A stretch of 64,000 bases of DNA, from NCBI GenBank assembly GCA_003255025.1, contig QANY01009387.1:1054001-1118000 (forward strand), read 5' to 3'. The position numbers were made by a program, and so were the translations under genes. Numbering within the stretch: the first letter of the stretch is position 1; every line of letters starts with the position of its first letter. The notes beneath the pieces are model-generated. The model did not search any database and was not told the origin of the DNA. It saw only the letters and a list, made by a program, of their open reading frames with translations. This document shows positions 35,989 to 48,639 of this stretch, in pieces. This DNA comes from Datisca glomerata. Taxonomy: Eukaryota; Streptophyta; Magnoliopsida; Cucurbitales; Datiscaceae.

Positions 35989-36280
35989 AATCTGAGAAAC
36001 TCCTATCTCCCTTCCCCGTTCTCACCTTTTTCTGAAGAACAACAGAGAAACAAGGACGCAGAGCAAAAACGCCGCTCTGCGTGATGAAGCACAAACTTAT
36101 TTCCTTTCGGAACCTACTATCCCCCAAAGACGACAACAGAAAGTAAAAAAGTAAGAGAGAGAAACTTTCTCTCTCAAGCTTTTTAATCATTTCGTGAATG
36201 GGAGCGGCACTAAAGACGACTTTTGCCTTTGTTCTATGGTCAGAGAAAGCAATACGTATAAGATTTTTTATTTGATATAA

Positions 36281-36289
36281 ATTTATATA
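36281..36289 (-). promoter_or_regulatory. TATA box of the RING gene
   Basis: On the minus strand TATATAAAT lies 293-301 bp upstream of the ATG. Start of transcription would be near 36250, giving a 5' UTR of about 260 nt that includes a GA/CT-rich stretch at about 36150-36180. Confidence 0.55.
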
Positions 36290-36299
36290 GTCGAAAAAA

Positions 36300-37589
36300 A
36301 AAACAATTTCTAGACGTACTCTTTCACTCTTTGTTTAACTAAATTTGACCTTTACGTTAAAAAACTTAATTTGCCTATTTTACTTGAAATATTTGTACTG
36401 TACTTATCGCTCTCATGAGTTAAAATATTTTAATAGACGACAGTATTTAAATATTAATTTCAATATCAGAGTGAAATATTTTTATTAGATCATCATCTAG
36501 AGGTATTTTGGTATTTTCTATTATAATAAAAGTCACATTTAGACGAGTTCGTTAGAAACTAAACTAGAGTTTTAGTTTCATTTTTCCTTTGCCCATGGTG
36601 ATGATGAAAAGGGTACAGAGCATGTTAGTGTTTGTTGAGGATTTTGATGAATTTTGTTGTTCTTGAAAGTTTTGGATCCATAGGCTAATTTTGGTTCGAC
36701 CTGATTTGATAATAAAGAGTAAGGAATGATAATTATAAAGAGAGAATAACTACTTCACAATCAAATAGAAAAAAAATAAAATTCTAATTTTTAGAGAATG
36801 CTATAAGAAAATCACTTTTCTAACATCAAAAATCACTTTTCACTTATAATATGAAACCTTAGGTTATGGAACAATTAAGAGAGTTTGATTTTTTTGTGAT
36901 GCAAATAATTCATCATATCAATCTATAATGCTGCAAACACAAAAATAGGATTATTTATATCCACACAGTATGGATTTTTGAACTTACTCGTTTTAACCAT
37001 GGATTAGATTCGAGTTTGTTTTCATCCTGAGATGAATATTATGAAAATCTCACATCAAGTTTAAAAAATATTTGAAATGTGCATGTAAGATGACATATGA
37101 TAGGTCTAATTAGGAGGTGTCTTTCGGATTGAACCTAAGAGAAAACATGTTATATCTACTGCTTGAGGCGCGACCAAAACGGTTAGCACTTTCAATTGAT
37201 TCTTAGGCCGTGCATATACACTTATTTATCCTCTTTTTTTCAATGGGTATTTAATTTAAGTTTAATATTTTAGTCTCAGAATGGAAAAAAAGAAAAAATA
37301 TTATATATTGTTCTCTAATATTATATGGTAGAAAAATTAAACGGTGTGGCTACGTACCTTCTCTTTTGTTTTTATGCATGATGAACAGAAGCATGAATAA
37401 TGCTACCTAATATTTATAATGCTGTCTGGTGTTTTTTATATTTTAACATGCCTTTGTATTTAAGCATTGATCTCTCTCCACTTAGATTGAACCTACCTGG
37501 TGCAGATATGGAAGGCTAAGAAATTCACAACAACATGGTTCCAAACACAAGATAAGATGTAATTAAAGATTCTTCATTAATTTTTGAGA
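36300..37589. other. AT-rich intergenic sequence
   Basis: This lies upstream of the RING gene. I see no supported gene or shared repeat. Confidence 0.4.
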
Positions 37590-38230
37590 AAATTTCACTG
37601 ACATCCTTTAAGGTTTTTTAAAATAATACTCACACTCATTCTAGATTTAGAATATCACCCACACTCCCTCTAATTTTTAAGTCAAGACACTAACACCCCT
37701 TAGGTGGCGTTCCCCGTTAAAATTACCAAAAGACCCCCAATTTATCATCTCCCATTTTGAAAACCCTAGACTACCCTACCCATGAGCATTCTCCACACTG
37801 ACCCTTCTCCTTCCTCCACCCCACAACAGCCGCGAACCACCCTTCCCATGGGTGAAACCCAAATTCAACAGTTGGGTCTCTTTAACTCAGTCTCTCCTCC
37901 CTTATGGTCCACCTTCCACCGACCTCCTTGAATCCTCCATAGTCCCAATTTAAGACCCATAAATTTCGTTGAGGGCGGATGAGCTTGTGGGTATGTCGTC
38001 TATGTCTTGTTCTGGCCACAACCTTGAATGTCCAAAGGCTGCTTTGGTTGATGGGTACGATTCAAATTCTTTCGTCGATAATTGTCAATGCAATCTGAAA
38101 ATTCCTGAGATTTTAATATCATCGACATTTGTGGAAGACAAAGACAATGACATTTCGTTCTATAGTGAAATTGTTCAGGAGCTAAGGGGGTGTGGTCGTG
38201 ATGTCACGTGTGTGCAGTTACATGTGTGAT
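37590..38230 (+). other. Candidate MULE-like terminus with a short open frame
   Basis: 37590-37760 resembles a dispersed plant terminal repeat (TTTCACTGACATCCTTTAAG, then CACCCACACTCCCTC). I recall such sequence at Mutator-like ends but cannot confirm it. 37969-38229 is an 86-codon frame with no recognised domain; it might be a captured exon. Confidence 0.25.
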
Positions 38231-38259
38231 TTAGTCATAGTAAACGACATATATTACCT

Positions 38260-38860
38260 GGGAACATGGAGGTTGAGATCTGAAGGGTGAATGATGAACA
38301 CTTTGAGCCGACCTATGGAAGGTGACAAAATGCTCTTGGAAGAAGGAATTCAGAGAGAATTCTCCAAGTGCAGTAAGTAGAAAAAATGCCAAAATGAAGC
38401 AAAAGTGTGAAAATCTTTGCAATGAAAGGGAGGTCTATACTTATAGAGAAGCTTTCATGAGGGGCCTACTCCAATTAATCTATTGTCTAATTGCAGTGGA
38501 CCCTACATAATGACAACTCAATAAGCTCGATGAGGCGACAACGTCCAATTATCGTTTGTTATAACCATAACTGTGTGGGCCAGGGTATCTATGGGGAAGA
38601 TTCTCATGTGCACTACCTTTCACATTACGTCATGTGTCATATGCAGTGATCGTGAATCTAGGAAGGAAGAACACAAAAAGTGCCACATCGATGAGATAGG
38701 TGGTATCCGTCCCGGACCCCTCTTGAGGGATGTCCTAAGAACTAAGTCCCTTCCCAAAATGGGAAGACGACACATCCATGACCCTCAAAGAGGCTATACT
38801 GGTGAAGGGGTATCCTTTCCAATATAGTGAATCCCGTCTAAATCCTACCAGGCCACAGCT
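38260..38860 (-). repeat. LTR-like repeat family Z, copy 2 (Tat-type LTR end)
   Basis: On the minus strand it has a TATA-like CTATAAGTATAGACC (at about 38433-38447) and a tail near CCATGTTCCCAGGTAATAT, the style of Tat/Retand LTRs. It matches 20235-20790 in order. It has no adjoining pol on the same strand. Confidence 0.45.
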
Positions 38861-38937
38861 CCCAAAAATGTTCCCTGTTTATGGGCACACTTAAAAGATC
38901 AAAGATTCATTTTTATGTGTTGGCCTAACGGCGAAGT

Positions 38938-39012
38938 GCACTGATGCTGAAGTGCAAAAGCATCCATTGTTGTGAAGTGCAAAAGCATTCATTGTTGTGA
39001 AGTGCACTGATG
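38938..39012 (+). repeat. Short direct repeats (GAAGTGCA... units)
   Basis: Variants of TTGTTGTGAAGTGCAAAAGC and GAAGTGCACTGATGCTGA alternate four to five times. Confidence 0.7.
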
Positions 39013-39034
39013 CTGATGAGGTTGACTTTTCTTA

Positions 39035-41262
39035 TTACATGTTATAAGGAGATGCGTATGATTGGTGGCAGCTGATTAAACGCCAAAATGAAAATGATAT
39101 AGAGGCCTTCACTTGGGATATGTTCAAGAACGCATTTTTCAATCATTACTTCCCAAAAAGCATTCGACAGGAAAAGGAGAGAGAATTTGTCAAGTTAGGG
39201 CAATGAAGTAAAACCGCCACTGAGTATGAAGCAACTTTTGCACGATTAGCGAAGTTTGCTCCAGATTTGGTGGCAAAGGAAGAGAGTCGAGCCAAACGCT
39301 TTGAGGAAGTGTTGAGATCTAGTATCAAGCAAGCAGTGATTCCATTTAAGCATGCTACCTATAATTGAGTGGTCAACAAAGCATTTTTAGTGGAAAGAGT
39401 ATAACGCTTAGACCCAGACTAGAACAAATTCCATATAAGTGGTCAGAAGCATAGTGGAATGGAAGCAATTCTAAGGGAAATTTCTGGAAGGGGGACAATC
39501 AGAAAAGGAATTTGGCGGTGGAAACGAAAACAAAAACCAATAAGGAAAACAACCGAGGAAGACATGTCAGAAGTGTGGCAAGGAACACCTTGGTGATTGT
39601 CGTATGGGTATAGGCTTATGTTTCAGGTGCGGTAAACGCGGTCACCTTGCTAAAGATTGTGATAGAAATATCTACAACAACAATGACAAAAAAAAGAGCC
39701 AGGCTTGAGTGTTTGTGTTGACTAAAGAAGACGCTGATAATTCCCCGACTGTTGTTTCAGGTACTATTGTTGTATGTGGAATGGTTGCTCGTATTTTTTT
39801 TATTCTGGTGCTACTCATTCGTTCATAAATTCTTTGCTAGATCATAAATTAAAGATGTCATTTGTATTTTTAAAGGCACCATTTTATGTATCTACACCTT
39901 CGAAGAAGATTCTAGAGGCGAGTAGAGTTATAAAGGACTATCCAATAGTGATAGAATAGTACGTACTGTCAGCCGACCTTATCATCTTAGATGTCCATGA
40001 CTTTGACATTATTTTGGGGATTGATTAGTTATCGAAGCACTATGTAACTATTGACTGTCATGAAAAAGAAGTGTTATTTCACCCCCCTAGAGTGCCCGGT
40101 TTTCGTTTTGTGGGGGCTAAGTCAAAATCTCGTAGTCCTTTTATCTCTGCTATGAAGGCTTGGCAATTGTTGAACAAAGGATGTATGGGGTACTTAGCAT
40201 CATTGATAGATTTATCGGAAGAAGGTCCTCCTATAGAAAATGTACCTATAGTACGAGAGTTTGTTGATGTGTTTCCCGAGGATCTACCAGGTCTACTGCC
40301 AGATAGGGAAATTGACTTTGTCATTGACCTTGTGCCTGGTATAGCCCCAATATCTAAAGCTCCATATCGTATGGCCCCGGCTGAACTCAAGGAACTCAAA
40401 GTTCAATTACAAGAATTGTTGGATAAGAAATTTATTCAGCCTAGTTTTTCCCTATGGGGTGCTCCTGTTTTGTTTATAAAGAAGAAGGATAGAACGATGA
40501 GGCCGTGTATTAACTATCACGAGCTAAATAAGGTGACTATCAAGAATAGGTACCCAATGCCGAGGATTGAAGATTTATTTTATCAACTTCAAGGTGCAAG
40601 TTATTTTTCCAAGACTGATCTTCATTCTGGGTATCACCAATTGAAAGTCAGAGAAGAAGACATCCCCAAGACTGCGTTTCATACTCGATATAGGCATTGT
40701 GAATTTCATGTAATGCCGTTTGGGTTGACGAACGCCCCTGCAGAATTTATGGATCTTATGAACTGTGTTAGAATACTTAGATCAATTTGTCATTGTATTT
40801 ATTGATGACATTTTGATTTATTCTCGCTCTAAGGAGGAGCATGAGCAACACCTCCGAACAGTGCTGGGAACCCTCTGTAAGAAGGAGTTATTCGCTAAGT
40901 TTAAGAAATGTGACATTTGGTTGGATAGGGTACCATTTTTGGGGCACATCATATCAAAAGAAGGTATAACAGTTGATCCCGAAAAAATTGAAGCAATTAA
41001 AAGTTGGCTAGCTCTGGCTAATGGTGGTGAAGTTCGTAGCTTTCTGGGATTAGCAGGCTATTATCAAAGATTTGTAGAAGGATTTTCAAAAGTTCCCTCA
41101 CCATTAACTCAGCTAACGAGGAAGAATGTGAAATTCCAGTGGTCCAAGGAGTGTGAAAGGAGTTTCCAAGAGTTGAATGAGCGATTAACAACTGCCCCAG
41201 TCTTAACGCTTCCTATAGGTAATGAAGGGTTTGTCATGAGGTGTACTCTGAAACTGGATGTA
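39035..41262 (+). pseudogene. Ty3/gypsy gag-PR-RT fragment G1, truncated
   Basis: Gag (about 39050-39420) has the retrotrans-gag pattern (DMFKNAFFNHYFPKSIRQEK). Two zinc knuckles follow at 39565-39660, CX2CX3HX3C and CX2CX4HX4C. The protease motif near 39800 reads FYSGATHSFI; its catalytic Asp is Tyr. From 40071 the frame is open for 244 codons into RT, with [23 protein letters not shown] and [11 protein letters not shown] one-base loss near 40770 shifts it to 40765-41274, which carries the active site FIDDILIYS and [20 protein letters not shown]. Coding ends at the first RNase H strand (GNEGFVM), where unrelated sequence begins near 41242. No RNase H, integrase or LTRs follow on this strand. 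RT here is much better kept than in the Y element at 14377-17124. Confidence 0.9.
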
Positions 41263-41276
41263 TCTCACTTCTAAGC

Positions 41277-42159
41277 GCGCCTGTCGTAGATAGCTTAGAA
41301 TTGTTTTTTCATCTCACCAGGTACAATCATGGTAACGTTAAATTATCTCAAAGTTTTTGCTGTGACTAGATGTATCTCAACTATCTCTTTGAGTGCTCCC
41401 GAGGTAACGATAAAATTTCCACGAGGTGTGACTAAGGTTTGAACTATCACACTGGGTGCATCCAGTGAGAGGAGAATGTGCATACACAAAATGATGCACT
41501 CAAGATAATGGTTCATAAAGTAGCAAAATATGATCAACTACATGGCCAGAAATTCACGCAAATTTGAGAAGACTATAATTTTTTTGAAAAAGTAGAGATA
41601 TCACAATCAAGTAACATCATAATTAATCAACTCAGTTCACGTCAGAATGCTCATTGTATGTCATCATTTTGAGGTCATGCAATGTCTAGTCACTTATAAA
41701 ATGTATATCTCCACTGGCGTCTTCAAATATGAGTCAATGAATGATTACCACTTTATGTCAAACTCAAATTTCTCCAATAGGTCTTCATGGTTCGGGACAA
41801 TGCAGGGTATGTGAGATGTTTTATGACTCTTTCATCGAAATCAAGTTTTTCAAGCGACTCTATTTCACTGGTAACGTGTACTATCAAAAAGATTATTGCC
41901 TTCCCTTCTTGATGTTTAGATATGACAAGAGTTATTGAATGGGTTAGAATAGCCATCATGTTTCGTTATTCCACCTGAGTGATACTATTTTTACGTTCCC
42001 ACCAATGTCGATGTCCCTATCGAACACTGTCCACAGGTTCTCGGACATGTAATCAAAAGTTTTGCATTTCCATGACCACGCTTGTAGCAAGTGATCAAAC
42101 TCTGGATAAGATGAAAATTTGACCCTTGACGACACAGATGCAATGTTAACAAATGTTAC
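41277..42159 (-). other. Unrecognised gene-like remnant in which the X element lies
   Basis: Minus-strand frames run long for AT-rich DNA. One near 42150-41970 includes FDYMSENLWTVFDRDIDIGG. Another at 41959-41753 includes KLDFDERVIKHLTYPALSR, joined by a shift. A third, 41537-41343, includes TPRGNFIVTSGALKEIVEI. I cannot assign a family. It could be a decayed host gene or part of another transposon. Confidence 0.3.
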
Positions 42160-44348
42160 TGTAACACCCCCAAACTAAAATACCTTGTTGATTATAATTT
42201 AGGTACTGATATCCTCTTTAACGTTAATTAAACATTAAATATGAAAGACATAGTTCAATTTAAATCTTAACTTAAACAAAAGCCTCAAGCTAAATTTATC
42301 AATATTAAACTCAAAGTACTTAAATAATAAAAAATTTGCAACGCAAATTTATCAAATAACAACCAATAATTTTAAGCTAAATCGTAAAAATAAGAATAAT
42401 TAATCAAAAAGCAATTGTTTTAAATCCTTATTCAAACTATTCTACTAAATCGAGTTTGCCCACAAAGTGTTCTTCCGCAATTACTCTTCACCTAAAAACA
42501 TTAAGAAACAACATAATGAACTAAAGCCCAGTAAGTAAAATCTTACACATACTCAGCAAAGATATGCACATTCAATTCCATTTTAAAACATTTGTGCTTG
42601 AAACATACAATTATAGATCATTTATAACTTTATTACATTTGCTTTCGTTTTACATTATTCATCACTTTCTTTTCATGCAAACTTGTCACATTCCTTTCAT
42701 TACTATTTTCATTGCATTCATTTCTTTTCTTTATTCGCGAGCTCACTTGTGTAGTATTCAACCAATCAAGAGGCGGTGAACTATTATTATAGAACGTGTT
42801 CGACTGCCGAGCCCTAGTAGTATCATCCGTTCACATTATATCGCTGGACAATCCAAACTATCACTCATTCACATTATATCGATGGACAAATCAAATGATC
42901 ATCCATTCACATTAACCATTAACTATTGTCGGGTTCGTTGGTTTCCCGAGTCTCATTTCCCACTCACGTCTTTCATGGCATAAACACACACTAGGTGTTT
43001 AAAATTTTATTTAATTGATTATATTCACACTACAAACATTCATGTATAGGTATGAACTTATTTACATTCATTAACATTACAATACAATACACCACATATA
43101 TCATAATAAAAAAAATACAATTAAACATAATATCGAGCGACAGCACATCGATAAATCAATTCAGCATCAAAGTTTACAAACATTAAAGTATGCGTAAATT
43201 TTTACTTACTTGGCGTCCTTAGTAAAACCAAATGTCTAGAGAGTGCTTCGAGAGGTCAAAGCTCAAAATACCAAAACTATAAAATTTTACACATTAAAAT
43301 GTTTTATCAATCTCACATAATCATTGAGGACAAGTATAAAATCTAGTTAAAAGAATACCCTAAATTTTTCACACCCAAAATAGAAGTCGTTTGAAAAAAG
43401 ATTCTAGTACCGAAAAAGATTCTAGTACCAATCAAACTCTACTTATATAACAATTAAAACTATTCCATCAACTTATATCATGTCCGTACATGTTTGAGGT
43501 TACCCAATTCAAAGTCATGCCTCGTGCATAAATACACGCAATCTATTTAACTATCAAATTACATTACTTATACTATTCCAAAAAATAAATCATCAATTTG
43601 AAGCACCATCATTCATTATATGCAAATTCTACCATAGAAATTCTCTTAGTGCTGCAAGGTTATAAGCTATAAACTTTCTCATGAAAACTTATTAAATCAA
43701 GAAGTTCATAGAAACTTACAGAAACACGTCCTTCTTAGAAACTTTGTCCACAATGCCAGAATTTGCTAGAACTTGAATATTGTTACCGAGAAGAGAAATA
43801 AATGACCCAAGTTCTATATAAGTTTCAAACTTCCTTTTTTTTATAAAGAAGAAGGAGAGGCTGAAGTTTTCACTTTCATGCCACCAATGCTTCAAAGGTT
43901 TTGAGAAATTCTCTTATAAACAAAGTGGGCGGTCAATGTCTAAGGTTAGGGTACTTAAAACTCTAAGCTTCAGGAAAAATATGAATTATGATTGTTTTGT
44001 AGGCTCTATTAGTTGGGCTTTCACGAACTTTTCAAGGTTAAGAAAGTTTCCAAAACTTTGGACATCTTTAAATCATTTTTTATTTATTTAAAATAATTCA
44101 TAAATTTAATTAATCTAATTACAGATTTATAATCATAATAGGTCAACAATTTTGATAACTAATATTAATTATACTAAAATTGTACTAGGCTTATTTGAGT
44201 TGTTAGATCACTTTGAAGCGTTTCTCTGCAAGACATTTAATTAATTCATTTCAAGCATAAAATCAGATAATATGGAGAACTAAATAAATAACCATGACAA
44301 TTTGATGCACAATTAATAATTAAAAGCAAAATTAGTTGGGGTGTTACA
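42160..44348 (-). repeat. Gypsy LTR family X, minus-strand copy (3' LTR)
   Basis: Its ends are perfect TG/CA inverted termini: TGTAACACCCC at 44348 on the minus strand and GGGTGTTACA at 42160. The length is 2189 bp. The purine tract GGGTGGTGGGGAAAT precedes it on the minus strand, so it is the 3' LTR of the pol fragment at 44386-46073. It shares sequence with 3183-6290. Confidence 0.85.
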
Positions 44349-44385
44349 ATTTCCCCACCACCCAAAAATAACTTCATCCTCGAAA

Positions 44386-46073
44386 TTAAAACGTACCAAA
44401 CAAATGTGGATATTTGACATGCATCTCGTCTACTGCATGATTTTTCCATAACACCTTGACCAAACGATTCTTCTTTTGTCTTAATTCTTTTTCCTCTCGG
44501 TCCAAATTCCTAACCGGTGCTTCTTTGTAGGTAAGGTCTTGGCGGAGGTTCAAAGCGTCATAGCTAAGGATGTGAGACGGGTCAGGAAGGTACTTCCTTA
44601 ACATCGAAACATGGAATACATTATGAACACCTGACATTGCTAGCGGCAATGCAAGTCGATAAGCTAACTCTCGTATTCTCTCCAATATTTCAAAAGGTCC
44701 TACAAAGCTGAGACTTAATTTATCTTTCTTCCCAAACCTCTAAACACCTTTCATAGGAGCGATCTTTAGAAATACTTTATAGCCAACAACAAACTCCAAT
44801 GGCTTCCTTCTTTTATCTACATAACTCTTTTGTCTACTTTGAGCGTTTTTCATTCGCTGTCGAATCTTTTCAACTATACCAATCATTTTCTGAACAATCT
44901 TAGGGCCCAATAGTTTTCATTCTCCGACTTCACCCTAATGAATAGGCGCGGTATATTCTCCCATACAACACCTCATAAGGTGCCATACCAATTGGAGCTT
45001 GATAGCTATTATTATAAGAGAACTCGATAAAAGGTAATATCTCTTTCCAAGTGCTCTGAAAATCAATAACACAAGCTCTCAACATATCCTCAAGGGTTTG
45101 AATGGTCCTTTCTGATTACCCATCAGACTATGGATGAAAAGCTGTGTTGAACCACAATTGGGTACCTATAGTTTTATGCAAGCTTTTCCAGAAAGTAGAA
45201 GTAAACTTCAGATCACGGTCAGACACAATCGACAGTGGAACTCCATGAAGCCTTATTATTTCCCGCATGTACAATTGAGCATAATGCTCCATCTTGTAGG
45301 TATTTTTTACCAGAAAAAAAGTGTGCTGACTTGTAAGCCGATCAACAATTACCCAAATAGAATTGTAGCGTTTCAAAGTCTTCAGTAGCCCCAAAACAAA
45401 ATCCATACTGATGTGCTCCCACTTCCACTCAGGTATCATAGTGGTTGTAAAAGACCAGAAGGTCGTTGATGCTCAGCCTTAACCTGCTGACACGTAAGGC
45501 AACGTTGTTCATAGTCTGCTACATCTCGACTCATGGCAATCCACCAATAATGTTCCCTTAGACTCCAATACATCTTCGTACTTCCTAGATGAATTGAGTA
45601 TGGAGTATCATGTGCTTCACTCAAAATTTCTCGTTTTAACTCCGCATTGTAAGTACTACCAATCTACCATCGTAACAAAGAGCTCCATCAGTAGTGATGA
45701 CGAAGTTAGTACGTTTACCATCTTCCAACTCTGCTCGAAATTTCAAAAGTTGTGGATCATCCAATTGTTCTGTCTTAATTCTTTCAAAAAAAGTTGGACA
45801 AACCATTAAAATAACGATAACCAGAATCTTCTCGAGGTGAAATTTCCAATCCAAATCTTTTAATCTCCCTTAACAACGGTTAATGAATAACTTGCAAACA
45901 AGCAATAGAACCTGAATTCTTTCTACTTAAAGCATCCGCTACCGCATTAGCCTTGTCAGGGTGATAATTGATTTCACAATCATAATCTTTGACAAGTTCT
46001 AATCACCTTCATTGCCTCATATTCAACTCCTTATGTGTGAAGAAATACTTGAGACTTTTATGATCAGTGATAT
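44386..46073 (-). pseudogene. Gypsy X pol: RNase H end, integrase and chromodomain-like tail
   Basis: On the minus strand it starts in RNase H ([19 protein letters not shown], about 46070-46010) and continues through ADALSRK. The integrase zinc-binding region (45624-45436) has HDTPYSIHLGSTKMYW and CLTCQQVKAEHQRP. The core (45439-45128) has WKWEHISMDF, WVIVDRLT and SIVSDRDLKFTS. Many stops lie at 45120-44690. The C-terminal part (44685-44386) has a GPFEILERI motif just upstream, NVFHVSMLRKYLPDPSH, and a shortened chromodomain-like end. RT, protease, gag and the 5' LTR are missing, as the element is cut at about 46073. Confidence 0.88.
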
Positions 46074-46396
46074 TCAAAATGACCAGTCGTAAACAAGTTC
46101 TGAACAATCACAAGTCCCCCCAACACCTAACATCATCAATGGTGAAACAGAGGAGGCGCGTGTGAATTCCGTCGAGAGTACCATGGAGGAACATGGTAAG
46201 ATGTTTAAAGTTGTCCAAATTTCATTATTGGAACCACGAAAATCCAGTTTGAAGATTTTTAATTCCTTTATAGCTGTAGTGTGATCCCTTCCTAGTGTAG
46301 CACTAACTACCATAGGGTGGTAGGATGCTCCTGTGAGCTGGTGATTTCGTCTGTTCCTAGTTACAGTGACAGATCGCTTCCCTAGTGGAGTCGCCA
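46074..46396 (-). other. Tat-like leader with tRNA-Arg-type PBS
   Basis: On the minus strand TGGCGACTCCACTAGGGA (46396-46379) resembles the primer-binding sites of Tat/Ogre gypsy elements, which are complementary to an arginine tRNA. The 100-codon frame that begins in the PBS is unlikely to be a real gene start. It marks a second element joined to the truncated gypsy X fragment. Confidence 0.4.
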
Positions 46397-47400
46397 AATG
46401 TGTAGGAGCTAAAGAGGTGTGACCGTGATTCGAATAAAAAAAATAAAATTATACTTAGTGCAATTCAAAAATCATAATTCAAAAGCAATGTAGAATCAAT
46501 AAAAATGTAAAATGCAATGAGTTAAATTATAGAGAGTGAAAAGAACCAGAGGAGCGTCTGTAAAAAGTTATTTTTCTTTTGTGTGAATGAAATAAAGAAC
46601 GTATAATTATTATAATGATATAAAAATGATATGAAAGATAAAAATGTTGTTTCATTTTTATGAGGATGAATCTTAATTAAATTTGTCAGGAAATATGGGC
46701 GTAAGCAAAATTGAGAAGTTGATCAAACCGAACCGAACCAAATCAAGCCAGTTCGTTCGGTTGGTCAATTTATTTTATTTCTTTCAGTTTTAATAATAGG
46801 AAAACTGCAGGGGGTGAAAACCGTTTATAACCGGTTTGAGTGTTTACTTGTGCTCATGGAACTAATTACAATATTTACGTAACTACTTGAAGTGTTTAAG
46901 TAGTTATATGGATAGTTTACGTAAAAATGAGCTGAAATGTTGTTTCACAAGGAAATATATCAAAATTTCAAAATTTCAAAATTTCAAAAAGTTGTAACAA
47001 ATTTTTTAAATAACATTTTTTAATCCGATGCACCTAGACAACTCTAAAATACTATTTGATGTTAAGTGATCGTGGATAATAATTAACATCAGATAATAAT
47101 TAATTGATCGTCACAACTTTCATCAAAACACAAAAGATTTTAATTTAAAGAATTTTTTAAGAATTCAATTTCAGGATTCTTACCATAAACGAACATGTAA
47201 GATAAAACTCAATCTTTAAAAAATCGTCATTATATGTATTTAATTATATTATAATAACGGTTTGCCTAGATTTTTAGGCGAAGAACTAATTAAATGAGTG
47301 AAATCAGATCAGAAGCTTAGGAAAGCTTAGATACAAATATTTTCAGCGGCGATCGAACTCGAACAGAGCCGAATGATTAGTCTGATTCTATATGAGTGGG
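46397..47400 (-). repeat. Possible Tat-type LTR (5' LTR of the element with the PBS)
   Basis: By position, the sequence immediately upstream of the PBS on the minus strand should be LTR, ending near CTCCTACACA. The far boundary is not visible. 46715-46765 has AACCGAACC-type motifs. Confidence 0.3.
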
Positions 47401-47988
47401 ACACTTGTGCGAAACAAAACAAAAAAGAATAACTCATTAGTGTATTCGATAGACAAGTTGTATTAGTTCCACAATACTATTGATTAAAGCAAATTTAGTG
47501 GTTGACTTTACTATATTCTCATTTAATAGCCTGTAACAAGTGGCTTAGTATTTAAAAATGAAAGTATTTTTCTATTTGGTTAAGTCATTACAATATTATT
47601 CCCCAAAAATCATGGTGATTAGTACAAGATTCTGGAAACTTTTTTTTTATAAATTTTGGGTAGATAATAAACTGAATAACGTAAATTATTTCTGACTAGG
47701 ATATGATATTGCTTAATTAAATGAGGCAACTCAATATGTTAGGCTCTTCATATATTGTTTCATTAATTAACAAAATGTTTTACATAAGAAAAGAAATATA
47801 ATTTTGGACCTTTTGGCCACCATACATTCATTTTGTATTCTATGAAATTAAAACTAGACAAAATTACTTTGCACTTTCGATACCGTGCATCTTTTGTCCT
47901 TTCATTAAAATAAATCTGTAATAGTGGTCACCTTGGCATGACGCATTATACGTGTCAAATTCTACATGTAAAATTAAAATTAAATTTA
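47401..47988. other. AT-rich intergenic sequence
   Basis: I see no gene or repeat. Confidence 0.4.
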
Positions 47989-48470
47989 TCTCTATCTCTG
48001 TTATATTAAACGGAGCTTAAGAAAGATAAACTTTTGATTTTTCTTTTTACTCTTTAAACCTCACTAAATATAGTATAAGATTAAGTTTTTTATTTAATTA
48101 TTTTTTTATTAATATTTATAAAATTTAGTATTTTATATTATTATGTTATTAAGAATGTAAATGATCTTGTATATAATTTTAGAGATCTTTATATCATAAC
48201 ATTGTTTCAGTCGATAACAATGAGTTGTTTATATATTTGTCAGATTTTTGTTGTTGTTTAATTTTTTAAAATAATAAATGTTATAATTTTTATTTTATTT
48301 GCAATAATTTAATTATAAATATATGAAAGTACTATTATTATTTTCTTTTGTTTTATAATTACAACATTTTGAAAGCTAATGTATTTATTTCAACATTGAT
48401 AATAATTTACAAACTTATTGTATAATTTTAGAATTCTTCAACACGTGCGAAACACAAGCTTTTCGACTAG
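47989..48470 (+). mobile_element. Non-autonomous Helitron-like element H1
   Basis: It starts TCTCTATCTCTGTTATATTA after an A (47988) and ends CTAG (48467-48470) before a T, the A/T insertion context of Helitrons. A worn hairpin (CACGTGCGAAACACAAGC) lies 10-20 bp before CTAG. No coding. A related copy lies inverted at 48962-49725, which supports it as a repeat family. Confidence 0.6.
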
Positions 48471-48639
48471 TTATTTAAAAAAAATATCAGTTTAGGGCCA
48501 ATAGTATCTCTTACAGTCAAAATATAGGGAACAAAAGTATAGATTTCCCTTATATAAAACATTTTGTGAATGCAACAAAAATACACAGAATCTTCTACAG
48601 TTTGAACGAAAAGCACTAAAAGTGTACAATATTGAGGAG

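Noticed and set aside
35930..36190. 86-codon minus-strand open frame at the RING gene
   Set aside because: It overlaps exon 1 and the 5' UTR in another frame; the spliced gene explains the region better.
46074..46397. 107-codon minus-strand open frame
   Set aside because: Its first codon is TTG inside the primer-binding site. No gag match was seen, so it is listed as leader only.
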